Shown: positions 32,068 to 39,779, numbered from the stretch's first letter. The stretch is 41,073 bases of DNA from Akkermansiaceae bacterium (GCA_025457665.1 JALOTY010000053.1:1-41073), one strand, 5' to 3'. The notes: generated from the sequence alone by a model not told the origin. A program made the numbers and translations.

Positions 32068-33120
32068 TCAGCGGGTTTCGCTGATCTCAAGATCATCGAG
32101 GAGCAGTTGGAAACCATGCTCACACTGGCTGTCGAGGGAGAGGGTTACTTCCTTGTCCCTCAGGTCCAGCTTTGCTTTGGAATCTCCGTATGATGGCGCG
32201 AGGAGGAGGTCTTTGGGCAGCGTGAATTCGAGACGAATGGCTTGCCAGTCTCCGAGCTTCAGCGGGACGACGGTGCTGGCCAGTTCATACTGGACCATCC
32301 CCGGGCTGCCACCTGCCACGAAGCGCAGCGACCCGCGAAGAGAAAGTTCCGGAGGCTGGGAAGAGGCGGACTCGCGGGTGGGCAGCGGTCTGTCATCCAC
32401 GACATGGGCCCAACCCGATACCTCGATTTTCATTTCAGGCTGCGCGAGCAAAGGACTGTTGTCCGCCCTGCGGAGTCTCTGGGTGAGATAGGCGTAGTTT
32501 GTGAGGCGGGCCACATTGCGACCGGAGCGGGGGAGCACTTCGCCGTTGGTGACTCTGCTGATTTCCACCACCTGGGCATTTTCCGTGACGAAGTAATCCT
32601 GCCAGTCCACCAGGGCGGGATTGGCGGGTTCGGGCAGATAGGTCAGGTTGGTCGCCTCGAAATCGCCATTCAACAGGCGGAGGGGAGGCGGGTCTGCCAA
32701 GGGCGATTCGCGAAGCAGATGCCAAAGAACGGCACTCAAGACGGCAAGCAGGAGAAGGATCAGCCATGCGATCGGGAACTTCCGTCGGGGCTGAGGAAGG
32801 AGAGGAAGCTCTTGGAGCGTGCCACCTCCCGCTGGCCCAACGCGGACGGATTGGTTGCGTTCGATTTCCAATTCAGGATTTCCGTCGCGTCGGGAAAGGA
32901 CCACCCGCCGTGTGTCCGTCCATTCGATTTCCTGGGGGAAAAGTTCGTCGTGCATGGCGGCATCGAAGCGCACGAGTTCGGCGCAATACCTCATGGCATC
33001 GGGATCCTGACGCAGTCGGTCCGCAAGTTTGCGGGCATCATCGCTGTGGATTCGCTGGTCCAGGAGCGCCTCAATCCATGCAGCAAGTTCCGGATCCGGA
33101 CGATACATATCAGGGGGCAT
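32068..33120 (-). CDS. Anti-sigma factor with a predicted beta-sandwich ectodomain
   Basis: A 350-residue single-pass membrane protein. ATG 33120 overlaps the sigma stop by 11 bases; ATG 33108, just after that stop, is an alternative. The cytoplasmic part (about 1-105) has the helical anti-sigma look of LAAWIEALLDQRIHSDDARK and MRYCAELVRFDAAMHDELF. One membrane helix follows (FPIAWLILLLLAVLSAVLWH, about 115-134). The outer part begins LLNGDFEATNLTYLPEPANP and continues with ARLTNYAYLTQRL and GFQLLLDDLEISE, a pattern like galactose-binding-type carbohydrate modules. It should hold the sigma factor until a signal is sensed outside. FecR-like repeats are not evident. Confidence 0.78.
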   Translation of the reverse strand: MPPDMYRPDPELAAWIEALLDQRIHSDDARKLADRLRQDPDAMRYCAELVRFDAAMHDELFPQEIEWTDTRRVVLSRRDGNPELEIERNQSVRVGPAGGGTLQELPLLPQPRRKFPIAWLILLLLAVLSAVLWHLLRESPLADPPPLRLLNGDFEATNLTYLPEPANPALVDWQDYFVTENAQVVEISRVTNGEVLPRSGRNVARLTNYAYLTQRLRRADNSPLLAQPEMKIEVSGWAHVVDDRPLPTRESASSQPPELSLRGSLRFVAGGSPGMVQYELASTVVPLKLGDWQAIRLEFTLPKDLLLAPSYGDSKAKLDLRDKEVTLSLDSQCEHGFQLLLDDLEISETR

Positions 33121-33736
33121 CGGTTTCTTTTTCCAAGCGGGTGGCGACGCAGTTCCGAAGGGAGTTCCGGAGCCTTTCGAGGACTTTGTAGATCGCGTCC
33201 GGGGATTTGCCCTGGCTTCTGGCGGTTTCCTCAAGTTTCCCGCGCCCTTCGCCCGAATAACGGTAGCCGAGCAGCTTCCTCTGCTCCGGGCTCAGCTGGG
33301 CCATGCATGCCCGCAGGGCAAGGATCCTGCGGGACGGAGCCGCCAGTTCCTGTTCCTGGCGCATCACCTCATCGGCCAGGGACAGCGCGACATCCGGCGG
33401 GAGGAAATCGACGCGTGAGCTTCCGGTTTTTCTGGAAGCGGCCAGGCCGATCAATCGCGCCGTGGCGAGACAGTGACCGAGGAAGGCGCGTTGGCCTTCT
33501 TCGATGGGTCCTTTTTTCCAAGCGATCAGGGCGACTTCCTGAATGCAGTCCTCGACGTCGCTTTTGTTGGCCAGCATGCTGCGGAGATAGGCGCGGACGG
33601 AGACGCGGCAGTCTTCCCACATGCGGTCGAAATCCTCAACCCGCTTCGGGCAAACCGAGGCATCATCGGCGTGGGAAAGCTCGTCCCTGTTTTCCAAAGG
33701 ATCCGGGCTTCCGAAATGGATTGCGACTGAACTCAC
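33110..33736 (-). CDS. ECF-type RNA polymerase sigma factor
   Basis: About 208 residues from GTG 33736; a TTG at 33781 would add 15 residues. Neither start has a strong ribosome-binding site, but GCGAGAAA precedes the GTG. Region 2 is FDRMWEDCRVSVRAYLRSML followed by NKSDVEDCIQEVALIAWKKG. Region 4 is LSPEQRKLLGYRYSGEGRGK followed by LEETARSQGKSPDAIYKVLE. The spacing is typical of ECF sigmas of planctomycetes and verrucomicrobia. The stop overlaps the anti-sigma start, so the two are co-translated. The likely targets are its own operon and perhaps the pseudopilin/PEP-CTERM/GH36/GH97 genes downstream; that is inferred only from position. Confidence 0.88.
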   Translation of the reverse strand: MSSVAIHFGSPDPLENRDELSHADDASVCPKRVEDFDRMWEDCRVSVRAYLRSMLANKSDVEDCIQEVALIAWKKGPIEEGQRAFLGHCLATARLIGLAASRKTGSSRVDFLPPDVALSLADEVMRQEQELAAPSRRILALRACMAQLSPEQRKLLGYRYSGEGRGKLEETARSQGKSPDAIYKVLERLRNSLRNCVATRLEKETDAP

Positions 33737-33843
33737 TTTCTCGCGGCTCAAGGCAATGTCGGAAGGGATTCGGTTTGTCAATGGACAAGAACCCGGGCCC
33801 GCGGCACCTAGCGGAGGGTTTCGGGCGCTTTTCCCTATCAGAT

Positions 33844-33863
33844 ACGAAACTCGTCAGTTTCGT
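33844..33863 (-). terminator. 8-bp hairpin across the stop of the serine hydrolase gene
   Basis: ACGAAACT (33844-33851) pairs with AGTTTCGT (33856-33863) around the four-base loop CGTC. The stop codon of the minus-strand gene (33854-33856) lies within it. There is no T-tract. This is a terminator-like or mRNA-stabilising element. Confidence 0.5.
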
Positions 33864-34987
33864 CCCGGCAGGTATCGACGGATCATTTTCGCACAGATGT
33901 CATCGCAGGCTTTCCGTGCCTCGGGGGAATCGATGTTGGAGGTGGCGACGACGGCGAATTTCCTTTTGGGAGCCAGCCACATGACGGCGAAGTTCATGGT
34001 ATTGCTGCCGCTGTGGTGGAGGGCCTTGCCATGGGCCCAGGGGCGGTCGAGCGCCATCCAACCGACGGCGTAATCGATGGCCGGGGCCACCGGAGCATGG
34101 AGGAAATCGAGGTCTTTGGAATCCAGGGGAAGCAAGCGGCCGTTGCCGGCATGGAGGCCGGCATAACGGGCGAAATCGAGGATGGAGAGATGAACCCGGC
34201 CTGCGGGGGTGATGGCTGGCGGGTTGTCCGCTTGCGGGCCGGGTTCGATGGAGGAAACGATGCCAGCATGAATGCGATGCCCCCAGGGTTGATCGGGGTT
34301 TTCCGGTGTTGCAGGTGCGCCGAATCCGCCGGTCGTGATGCCCAGAGGTTGAAAGATCCGCTCGCGGAGAAGTGCTGCGTAAGATCGGCCACTGGCTTTT
34401 TCGAGCATCGCTCCGGCGATGGTGAAGCCGCCGTTGGAATACTCATGGCCTTTTCCCGGGGCGTATTTCGGAGGCAGTTCCAAAAGTGCGGCGATCATCG
34501 CAGCCCGCTGTGTGGTTTCCGGTGTGTTCTGCGGTGCGTAGGCGGCCTGCCAGATCGGCGCCGGGATGTCGGTGGGAACTCCGCCGCTGTTAGAAACAAG
34601 TTGGAGCAGCGTGGCGCCGCGGTATCCGGGATGGATATCGAGGTCGGGAAAGAGCTCGGCCACCGTGCTGTTCCAGCGGATGCGACCTTCCTTGACGAGA
34701 ATCGCCGCGAGGGTTCCGGTCATCGACTTCGTGCATGAGCCAATGTGAAATTTGTCCTCGAGAGTGATGGCGGCATGATGGCCATGTCTTCGCACTCCTG
34801 AAGCGCCAGCGGCGACGATGCGACCCTGAACGACGACCGCAACCGCCATGCCGGGGATGTGGGTTTCATGTCGAAGGGCATCGAGATCGGATGAGACATC
34901 ATCCCGAGCGGAGGCAGCGGAAAGATGCAGCAAGTGGCCAACGGCGAAGATCAGGAGTGGGGGGAATCTCATGATTTCATGAAACAT
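33854..34987 (-). CDS. Exported serine hydrolase, beta-lactamase/class C fold
   Basis: A 377-residue protein from ATG 34987, preferred because CCGAGAGC precedes it and the frame opens a signal peptide (MFHEIMRFPPLLIFAVGHLL to SASA). The penicillin-binding fold motifs are present: Ser84-x-x-Lys87 in FHIGSCTKSMTG, Tyr-x-Asn in HEYSNGGF, and HHSGSN as the third (His-x-Gly-type) motif. GVPTDIPAPIWQAAY and AVGWMALDRPWAHGKAL fit esterase or D-aminopeptidase relatives. True beta-lactamase activity is not implied; most such proteins in the environment act on peptides or esters. It stands alone on the minus strand, upstream of the sigma gene. Confidence 0.9.
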   Translation of the reverse strand: MFHEIMRFPPLLIFAVGHLLHLSAASARDDVSSDLDALRHETHIPGMAVAVVVQGRIVAAGASGVRRHGHHAAITLEDKFHIGSCTKSMTGTLAAILVKEGRIRWNSTVAELFPDLDIHPGYRGATLLQLVSNSGGVPTDIPAPIWQAAYAPQNTPETTQRAAMIAALLELPPKYAPGKGHEYSNGGFTIAGAMLEKASGRSYAALLRERIFQPLGITTGGFGAPATPENPDQPWGHRIHAGIVSSIEPGPQADNPPAITPAGRVHLSILDFARYAGLHAGNGRLLPLDSKDLDFLHAPVAPAIDYAVGWMALDRPWAHGKALHHSGSNTMNFAVMWLAPKRKFAVVATSNIDSPEARKACDDICAKMIRRYLPGRN

Positions 34988-35046
34988 GCTCTCGGAAGGA
35001 TTTCGCCTCAGCCGAGCACGGCGTTGGCGCTTCAAAGAGTTTGGCC

Positions 35047-35077
35047 AAAGTTTCTGTTAGATCGGCAGTGAAACTTT
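35047..35077 (-). terminator. 8-bp inverted repeat after the homoserine dehydrogenase gene
   Basis: AAAGTTTC (35047-35054) pairs with GAAACTTT (35070-35077) around a 15-base loop. The 10-bp palindrome TTTGGCCAAA (35040-35049) overlaps its left arm. It lies 20 bases after the minus-strand stop at 35097. The T-run is too short for a classic terminator. A copy of CTGTTAGA sits at the edge of the loop. Confidence 0.45.
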
Positions 35078-35096
35078 TCGGGAAGGGAAGATGGAT

Positions 35097-36413
35097 TCAC
35101 CCCATCGTCTCGATGCGGAAGACGACGGGTTGGCTGTTGATGCAATCGAGTTTTTCGATTTCTTCGAGAGCGGTCTGGAGTTTGCCGAAGGGGCAGGTGT
35201 GAAGGAGGAAGACCATGTCGAGGAATTCGGCATCGGGGTTGTCGGGATTCACGGGCGAGTGCGTGCCGGAGATGCCGATGCGATGGTCGGCGAGGATTTT
35301 CGCCACTTCGGCGATGACGCCGGGGCGGTCGGTGACATCGAAGCGGACGTAATAAGCCGTGGAGGTTTCCGCCACAGGCAGGATGCGGCCGTTTTCGCGA
35401 TAAGGGAGGAAACCACGATGGCCGGTGGCCTGGCGGAGGGATCTGGCGGCTTCCACGAGGTCGGCAACGACGGAGGAGGCGGTGGGGTCCTGGCCGGCAC
35501 CGCGGCCGTAGAAGAGGGATTCGCCGGCAGCATCGCCCTGGACGGCGACGGCATTGAAGACTCCGTGGACGGAGGCGAGGATGTGGGACTTGGGGATGAA
35601 GGAAGGCTGGAGGCGGAGTTCCACCGCGCCATCGGCATGTTCGCGGATGACGGCGAGCAATTTCACCACGTAGCCGAGGGTCTTGGCGAAATGGATATCG
35701 GTGGGGCGGACCTGCTCGATGCCGGAGACGTGGATGGCTGCGGGGTCGATGGGGAAGCCGTAGGCGAGGGTGGCTAACAGAATCGCCTTGTGGGCGGCGT
35801 CCCAGCCATTGACATCGAGGGCGGGGTCGGCCTCGGCATATCCGAGGGCCTGGGCTTCGGCGAGGGCGGCTTCGAAGGTCAGGGCGGCATCGGTCATGCG
35901 GCCGAGAATGTAGTTTGAGGTGCCATTGATGATGCCACTCATCGAATGGATCCGATTGCCGATGAAGGAATCCTGGACGGTCTTGATGATGGGGATGCCA
36001 CCGGCGACGGCGGCTTCGAAGTGGATGGGGGTATCGAACTCGCGGGAGAGGGCGAAGAGTTCGACACCGCGTTCGGCGAGAAGGGCTTTGTTGCCGGTGA
36101 CGACGGGTTTTTTCGCCCTGAGGGCGGCGGCGACGATTTCGAAGGCATCGGTGGTCCCGCCGATGAGTTCGACGACGATATCGACGGCGGGGTCATGGAC
36201 GAGTTCACGCCAATCGGTGGTGACGAGATCGGCGGCGAGTTTCGCGGGGCGGGGTTTGGCGGGATCGCGGACCAGGGCCTTGGTCACGGCGAGGCGCACG
36301 GAGCCGCCGGTGCGGTCGGTGATCAATTCACCATTGCGGTCGAGGGCGAGGACGACGCCGGAACCCACGGTTCCCACGCCGGCGAGGCCGATGCCAAGAG
36401 TGTCGCACTGCAT
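35097..36413 (-). CDS. hom: Homoserine dehydrogenase with ACT domain
   Basis: A 438-residue NAD(P)-dependent enzyme that reduces aspartate semialdehyde to homoserine for threonine and methionine synthesis. GLAGVGTVGSGV at 9-20 binds the nucleotide. GNKALL contains Lys109, GIINGTSNYIL lies at 160-170, and GYAEADPALDVNGWDAAHK at 191-209 holds Glu194, Asp205 and Lys209, which match the substrate and catalytic residues of characterised enzymes. A C-terminal ACT domain starts near residue 345 (YVRFDVTDRPGVIAEVAKIL) and suggests feedback control, usually by threonine. The length is normal. It follows the H1-like gene by 47 bases on the same strand and might share its transcript. Confidence 0.95.
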   Translation of the reverse strand: MQCDTLGIGLAGVGTVGSGVVLALDRNGELITDRTGGSVRLAVTKALVRDPAKPRPAKLAADLVTTDWRELVHDPAVDIVVELIGGTTDAFEIVAAALRAKKPVVTGNKALLAERGVELFALSREFDTPIHFEAAVAGGIPIIKTVQDSFIGNRIHSMSGIINGTSNYILGRMTDAALTFEAALAEAQALGYAEADPALDVNGWDAAHKAILLATLAYGFPIDPAAIHVSGIEQVRPTDIHFAKTLGYVVKLLAVIREHADGAVELRLQPSFIPKSHILASVHGVFNAVAVQGDAAGESLFYGRGAGQDPTASSVVADLVEAARSLRQATGHRGFLPYRENGRILPVAETSTAYYVRFDVTDRPGVIAEVAKILADHRIGISGTHSPVNPDNPDAEFLDMVFLLHTCPFGKLQTALEEIEKLDCINSQPVVFRIETMG

Positions 36414-36460
36414 GCGGGCGAGTGTGACTGGCCGGGGCGAAGGGGAAAGGGCAAAGCGGG

Positions 36461-36727
36461 TCAGGATTCAAACTGGGCGACGGCGGCCGCCCAATCGGTG
36501 CCGGGATCGCCGGCGCTGCCGGTGCGGAGGCGTTCGAGGAAATGGAAGTAGGCGGCCTCCTGGAGTTGGGCGAGAGTCGGGATTTCCTTGGCGGAAGCGG
36601 TCGCGACCTTTTTGACCTTGGCGGTTTTTTTGGTGGCGGTGGATTTTTTCGCTGCGGTCTTCTTCGCGGCCTTTTTGGCAGCGGTTTTCTTCGCGGCGGT
36701 CTTTTTGGTGGCTTTGTTTTCAGACAT
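36461..36727 (-). CDS. Histone H1-like Lys/Ala-rich protein with a DUF2934-like tail
   Basis: An 88-residue basic protein from ATG 36727. Residues 5-48 are almost only Lys, Ala and Thr in AAKK/TAKK repeats, like the C-terminal tail of histone H1 and bacterial H1-like proteins. Residues 50-88 (PTLAQLQEAAYFHFLERLRT, then DWAAAVAQFE) resemble the short DUF2934 helix pair, with the aromatic/acidic spacing of that family. It probably binds DNA or RNA. The same frame stays open far upstream against the sulfatase gene, but this is a shadow. A 7-bp hairpin lies just before the start. It is divergent from the sulfatase gene. Confidence 0.75.
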   Translation of the reverse strand: MSENKATKKTAAKKTAAKKAAKKTAAKKSTATKKTAKVKKVATASAKEIPTLAQLQEAAYFHFLERLRTGSAGDPGTDWAAAVAQFES

Positions 36728-36736
36728 GGCAGCGGG

Positions 36737-36756
36737 ATCGGGTGAGCAAACCCGAT
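36737..36756 (-). promoter_or_regulatory. Hairpin in the leader of the H1-like gene
   Basis: ATCGGGT (36737-36743) pairs with ACCCGAT (36750-36756) around a six-base loop. On the minus strand it ends about ten bases before the ATG at 36727, so it could hide the ribosome-binding region. A role in translational control is only a suggestion. Confidence 0.35.
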
Positions 36757-36895
36757 GCCAACACGATCGGGAACCGAAATCAAGTTTCCGGAAGTGGCGG
36801 GACTGTTGCGGGATTCGCGGCCCCGGGGCCGGATTTCCGAGGGCTTTGGTGAAGGGTGATGGAAGGGAACCCGCGGCCGACTCGTAGGGGCGGGG

Positions 36896-38317
36896 ATGTT
36901 TTGGAAATGGTGGATGGTTTTGGCCCTCATGGGATCGCTGCTGAAGGCCGGGGATAAGCCGAACCTGTTGTTTCTTTTCGCGGACGATCTGACCTGGCGT
37001 GCGGTCCATGGGCTTTCCGGCGAGGACATCGAGACGCCGAACATGGATCGTCTGATCGATCGCGGAACGACCTTCACCCACGCCTACAATTCCGGGGCCT
37101 GGCATGGGGCGGTGTGTGTGGCGAGCCGGACGATGTTGCAGACCGGGCTGCAACTGTGGCGGGCGAAAGATGCGGAGCCGCGGCTGAGGGCGGAATGGGT
37201 GGCGAAAAACCGACTCTGGCCCCAGCGACTGCGGGCGGCGGGATACCGGACCTGTTTTTCGGGGAAATGGCACCTCGGTTGTGATCCGAAGCCGGTGTTC
37301 GAGGAGATTCGGAATTTCCGGGCGGGAGGCATGCCCAAGGATGGGCCGAAGGCCTACGAGCGACCGATCGAGGGTCAGCCTGACCCATGGAATCCGGCGG
37401 ATCCGAAACACGGAGGTTTCTGGGAAGGGGGGCGGCATTGGAGTGAGGTGGTGGCCGATGACTTCGAGGTCTTTCTGGGCAAGGAAGATCCCCGGCCCTG
37501 GTTCATGTATCTGGCCTTCAATGCCCCTCACGACCCCCGGCAGGCACCGGCGGAGATCCTGGAGCGCTACCCGCTGGAACGCATCGAGCTGCCGCCGAAT
37601 TTCCTGCCCGTGCATCCCCACCGCAAGGCCATGGGGGCGCCGCAGTCGCTGCGTGATGAGAAGCTCGCCCCCAGCCCGCGGACTTCGTATGCGGTGAAAG
37701 TCCACCGCCGCGAGTATTTCGCCAGCATCACCCATTTCGACCTCCAGATCGGTCGGATTCTGGATGCCCTGGATGCCAGTCCCGAGGGCAAATCGACCGT
37801 CATTTGCCTGACTTCCGATCATGGTTTGACCTGCGGGGAGCAGGGCCTCATGGGCAAGCAGAACCCCTATGATGCGGCGGTGCGGGTGCCCTTTGTGATC
37901 GCCGGTCCGGGCATTTCCCCGGGGCGGAAGGTGTCGTCTCCGATTTACCTTCAGGACATCATGCCCACCTTTCTCCGCATGGCGGGCGCGGGCATTCCGG
38001 AGGATTGCGATTTTCAGGACCTGAAGCCGCAACTCGATGGCGGGCCCGGGGAGGGGCGGGCGATTTATTTCGCCTACATGGACCGCCAGCGGATGGTGCA
38101 GAGAGGGAGTGACAAATTGGTCCTCTATCCCCAGGCGGGGGTCAGGCAGTTGTTTGATCTGGAAAAGGATCCATGGGAGCGCCGGGACCTCGCAGCGACG
38201 CCGGAAGGGGCGGAACGGGTGCGGGAGCTGTTTCGCGAACTGCAGAGCGAGCAGAAGCGCATGGGAGACCGGCTCGATCTAACCAAAGTCTATCCGGATC
38301 TTGGCGTGGGTCGCTAA
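36896..38317 (+). CDS. Exported type I sulfatase
   Basis: A 473-residue arylsulfatase-family enzyme with a signal peptide (MFWKWWMVLALMGSLLKAG). NLLFLFADD at 23-31 supplies the metal-binding Asp30 and Asp31. Cys74-Val-Ala-Ser-Arg78 is the site where the Cys is converted to formylglycine; it uses the C-x-A-x-R form, not the commoner C-x-P-x-R. TCFSGKWHLGC, FNAPHDPRQ and LTSDHGLTCGEQGLMGKQN complete the active site. It removes sulfate esters, probably from a sulfated polysaccharide or sugar. No maturase or polysaccharide lyase is adjacent, so the substrate is unknown. It has its own upstream region, divergent from the H1-like gene. Confidence 0.93.
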   Translation: MFWKWWMVLALMGSLLKAGDKPNLLFLFADDLTWRAVHGLSGEDIETPNMDRLIDRGTTFTHAYNSGAWHGAVCVASRTMLQTGLQLWRAKDAEPRLRAEWVAKNRLWPQRLRAAGYRTCFSGKWHLGCDPKPVFEEIRNFRAGGMPKDGPKAYERPIEGQPDPWNPADPKHGGFWEGGRHWSEVVADDFEVFLGKEDPRPWFMYLAFNAPHDPRQAPAEILERYPLERIELPPNFLPVHPHRKAMGAPQSLRDEKLAPSPRTSYAVKVHRREYFASITHFDLQIGRILDALDASPEGKSTVICLTSDHGLTCGEQGLMGKQNPYDAAVRVPFVIAGPGISPGRKVSSPIYLQDIMPTFLRMAGAGIPEDCDFQDLKPQLDGGPGEGRAIYFAYMDRQRMVQRGSDKLVLYPQAGVRQLFDLEKDPWERRDLAATPEGAERVRELFRELQSEQKRMGDRLDLTKVYPDLGVGR

Positions 38318-38409
38318 GATTGTGAGCATCGGCATATTTCTGGTGCAAAACTGAGATATTTTTCATCTTCCCGCTGGCTCTGGTCGCGGGGATTTCCGAT
38401 AGAGCGGCC

Positions 38410-39468
38410 ATGTCAATCAACGTCGCGCTGCTCGCCTCCATCTGCCAGGCCTCCGGAGCTCCCGGATACGAAAGGGAAATCCGCCAATTGGTGCTCAAGG
38501 AAATCGCCGGACTGGCCGATGAAATCCGCACCGACAACATGGGCAACGTGGTCGCCCTGGTGAAAGGGAAGTCCTCGAAAAAGAAATCCATGGCAGCCGC
38601 CCACATGGATGAGATCGGCTTCATCGTGACGCATGTGGATGACAAGGGTTTCGTGCGATTCAATCCCGTGGGGGGATTCGATCCGAAGACACTCACGGCC
38701 CAGCGCGTGATGATTCACGGCCGCAAGGATATCCTGGGTGTCATGGGTTCCAAGCCGACCCACATCATGTCCCCGGAGGAGCGCAACAAGGTGCCGCAGA
38801 TCAAGGACTACTTCATCGATACCGGCATGCCGAAGAAGGAAGTGGAGAAATGGGTGGCGGTGGGGGATTTCGTGACCCGATACAGCCCGCTCATGGAAAT
38901 GGGCGAGTGCGTGAACGTGAAGTCGCTGGACAATCGGGCTGCGGTTTTCGTGCTCATCGAGACCCTGCGAGCGATCAAGAAATCCAAGAAAAAGCCTGCC
39001 TACGATTTCCACGCTGCCTTCACGGTGCAGGAGGAAGTCGGACTGCGCGGAGCCCACGTGGCGGCACTGGAAGTCCAGCCGGATTTCAGTTTCGGTCTGG
39101 ACACGACGATTGCCTATGACGTTCCCGGCTCCGTGCCGCAAGAGCGCTGCACGGCCTTGGGCGAGGGTGCCGCCATCAAGCTGATGGACTCCTCGGTGAT
39201 CTGCGATTACCGCATGGTCGCCTACATGAAGGAAGTGGCCGCCCGCCACAAGGTCCGCTGGCAACCGGAAATCCTCTCGGCCGGGGGTACCGATACGGCC
39301 AGCCTGCAACGGATGGTCCCCGGTGGATCGATTGCCGGCGCGGTTTCCATCCCCACGCGGCATATCCACCAGTCCATCGAAACCTGCCACAAGGCGGATT
39401 TGAAGAGCTGCATCGACCTCCTCACGGCCTGCGTGTGCGAACTCGACAAGGGCCGTTGGGATCTGTGA
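38410..39468 (+). CDS. M42 family metallo-aminopeptidase
   Basis: A 352-residue cytoplasmic enzyme of the M42 (glutamyl aminopeptidase/TET) family. His65 and Asp67 in AAHMDEIGF and the Asp in VKSLDNRAAVF bind the two metal ions; TVQEEVGLRGAH holds the catalytic Glu and a metal Glu. GLDTTIAYD and the C-terminal SIPTRHIHQSIE supply the last ligands. These enzymes form large tetrahedral dodecamers that degrade peptides; some members are called cellulases or endoglucanases in error. A slightly AT-rich stretch lies just before the gene (38330-38365). The ribosome-binding site is weak. It is followed by a small basic gene. Confidence 0.93.
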   Translation: MSINVALLASICQASGAPGYEREIRQLVLKEIAGLADEIRTDNMGNVVALVKGKSSKKKSMAAAHMDEIGFIVTHVDDKGFVRFNPVGGFDPKTLTAQRVMIHGRKDILGVMGSKPTHIMSPEERNKVPQIKDYFIDTGMPKKEVEKWVAVGDFVTRYSPLMEMGECVNVKSLDNRAAVFVLIETLRAIKKSKKKPAYDFHAAFTVQEEVGLRGAHVAALEVQPDFSFGLDTTIAYDVPGSVPQERCTALGEGAAIKLMDSSVICDYRMVAYMKEVAARHKVRWQPEILSAGGTDTASLQRMVPGGSIAGAVSIPTRHIHQSIETCHKADLKSCIDLLTACVCELDKGRWDL

Positions 39469-39590
39469 CGCCGGGGTGCTTGGAAAGCCAAGGGGAACTT
39501 TCCATTTGCGGTTCCGGGGATCCCGGACACAGTGGAGGCGGTGCTGGGAATGAGTCCGGGCACCGATCCCACAAAATCCGAAATTCCGCC

Positions 39591-39764
39591 ATGAAAGTCG
39601 TCAAAAAGAACCGCAAGGGCGAAAAGCGCGAACTCCTGCTCAAGGAATATTTCCTCAATGCCTACCTGATCGCCATGATGAAACGCATGGGTGACGAAGT
39701 CGCCCGCGCCGCAGGCCGTGGTCGGGTCAAGCCCGAGCTGGCCCCGGTCCGGGTGAAGAACTGA
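39591..39764 (+). CDS. Small basic protein of unknown function
   Basis: A 57-residue protein from ATG 39591 (MKVVKKNRKGEKRELLLKEY). It has an amphipathic helical centre (FLNAYLIAMMKRMGDEVARA) and a basic end (GRGRVKPELAPVRVKN). The frame is open further upstream, but the extra residues are low-complexity and lack a start context. No family is recognised. The strong charge pattern suggests nucleic-acid or ribosome association. The stop is 15 bases from the convergent DAHP synthase stop. Confidence 0.5.
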   Translation: MKVVKKNRKGEKRELLLKEYFLNAYLIAMMKRMGDEVARAAGRGRVKPELAPVRVKN

Positions 39765-39779
39765 TTCTCCGCGAGATTC

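Noticed and set aside
35091..35777. 228-codon plus-strand open frame
   Set aside because: It is antisense to homoserine dehydrogenase and its composition (Gly/Asp/Glu-rich) is that of a codon shadow.
36728..38032. Long minus-strand open frame that continues upstream of the H1-like gene, opposite the sulfatase
   Set aside because: It lies antisense to a sulfatase with all catalytic motifs, has no domain of its own, and reads as a low-complexity Pro/Arg-rich shadow. Only the last 88 codons (36461-36727) look real.
38334..38363. AT-rich weak hairpin followed by five T residues after the sulfatase gene
   Set aside because: The stem is only seven bases with a G-U pair and a 12-base loop, too weak to call a terminator. 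It could equally be part of a promoter for the M42 gene, but no good -35/-10 pair was found.
38413..39390. 325-codon minus-strand open frame
   Set aside because: It is the antisense shadow of the M42 peptidase gene, His/Arg-rich and without a family match.
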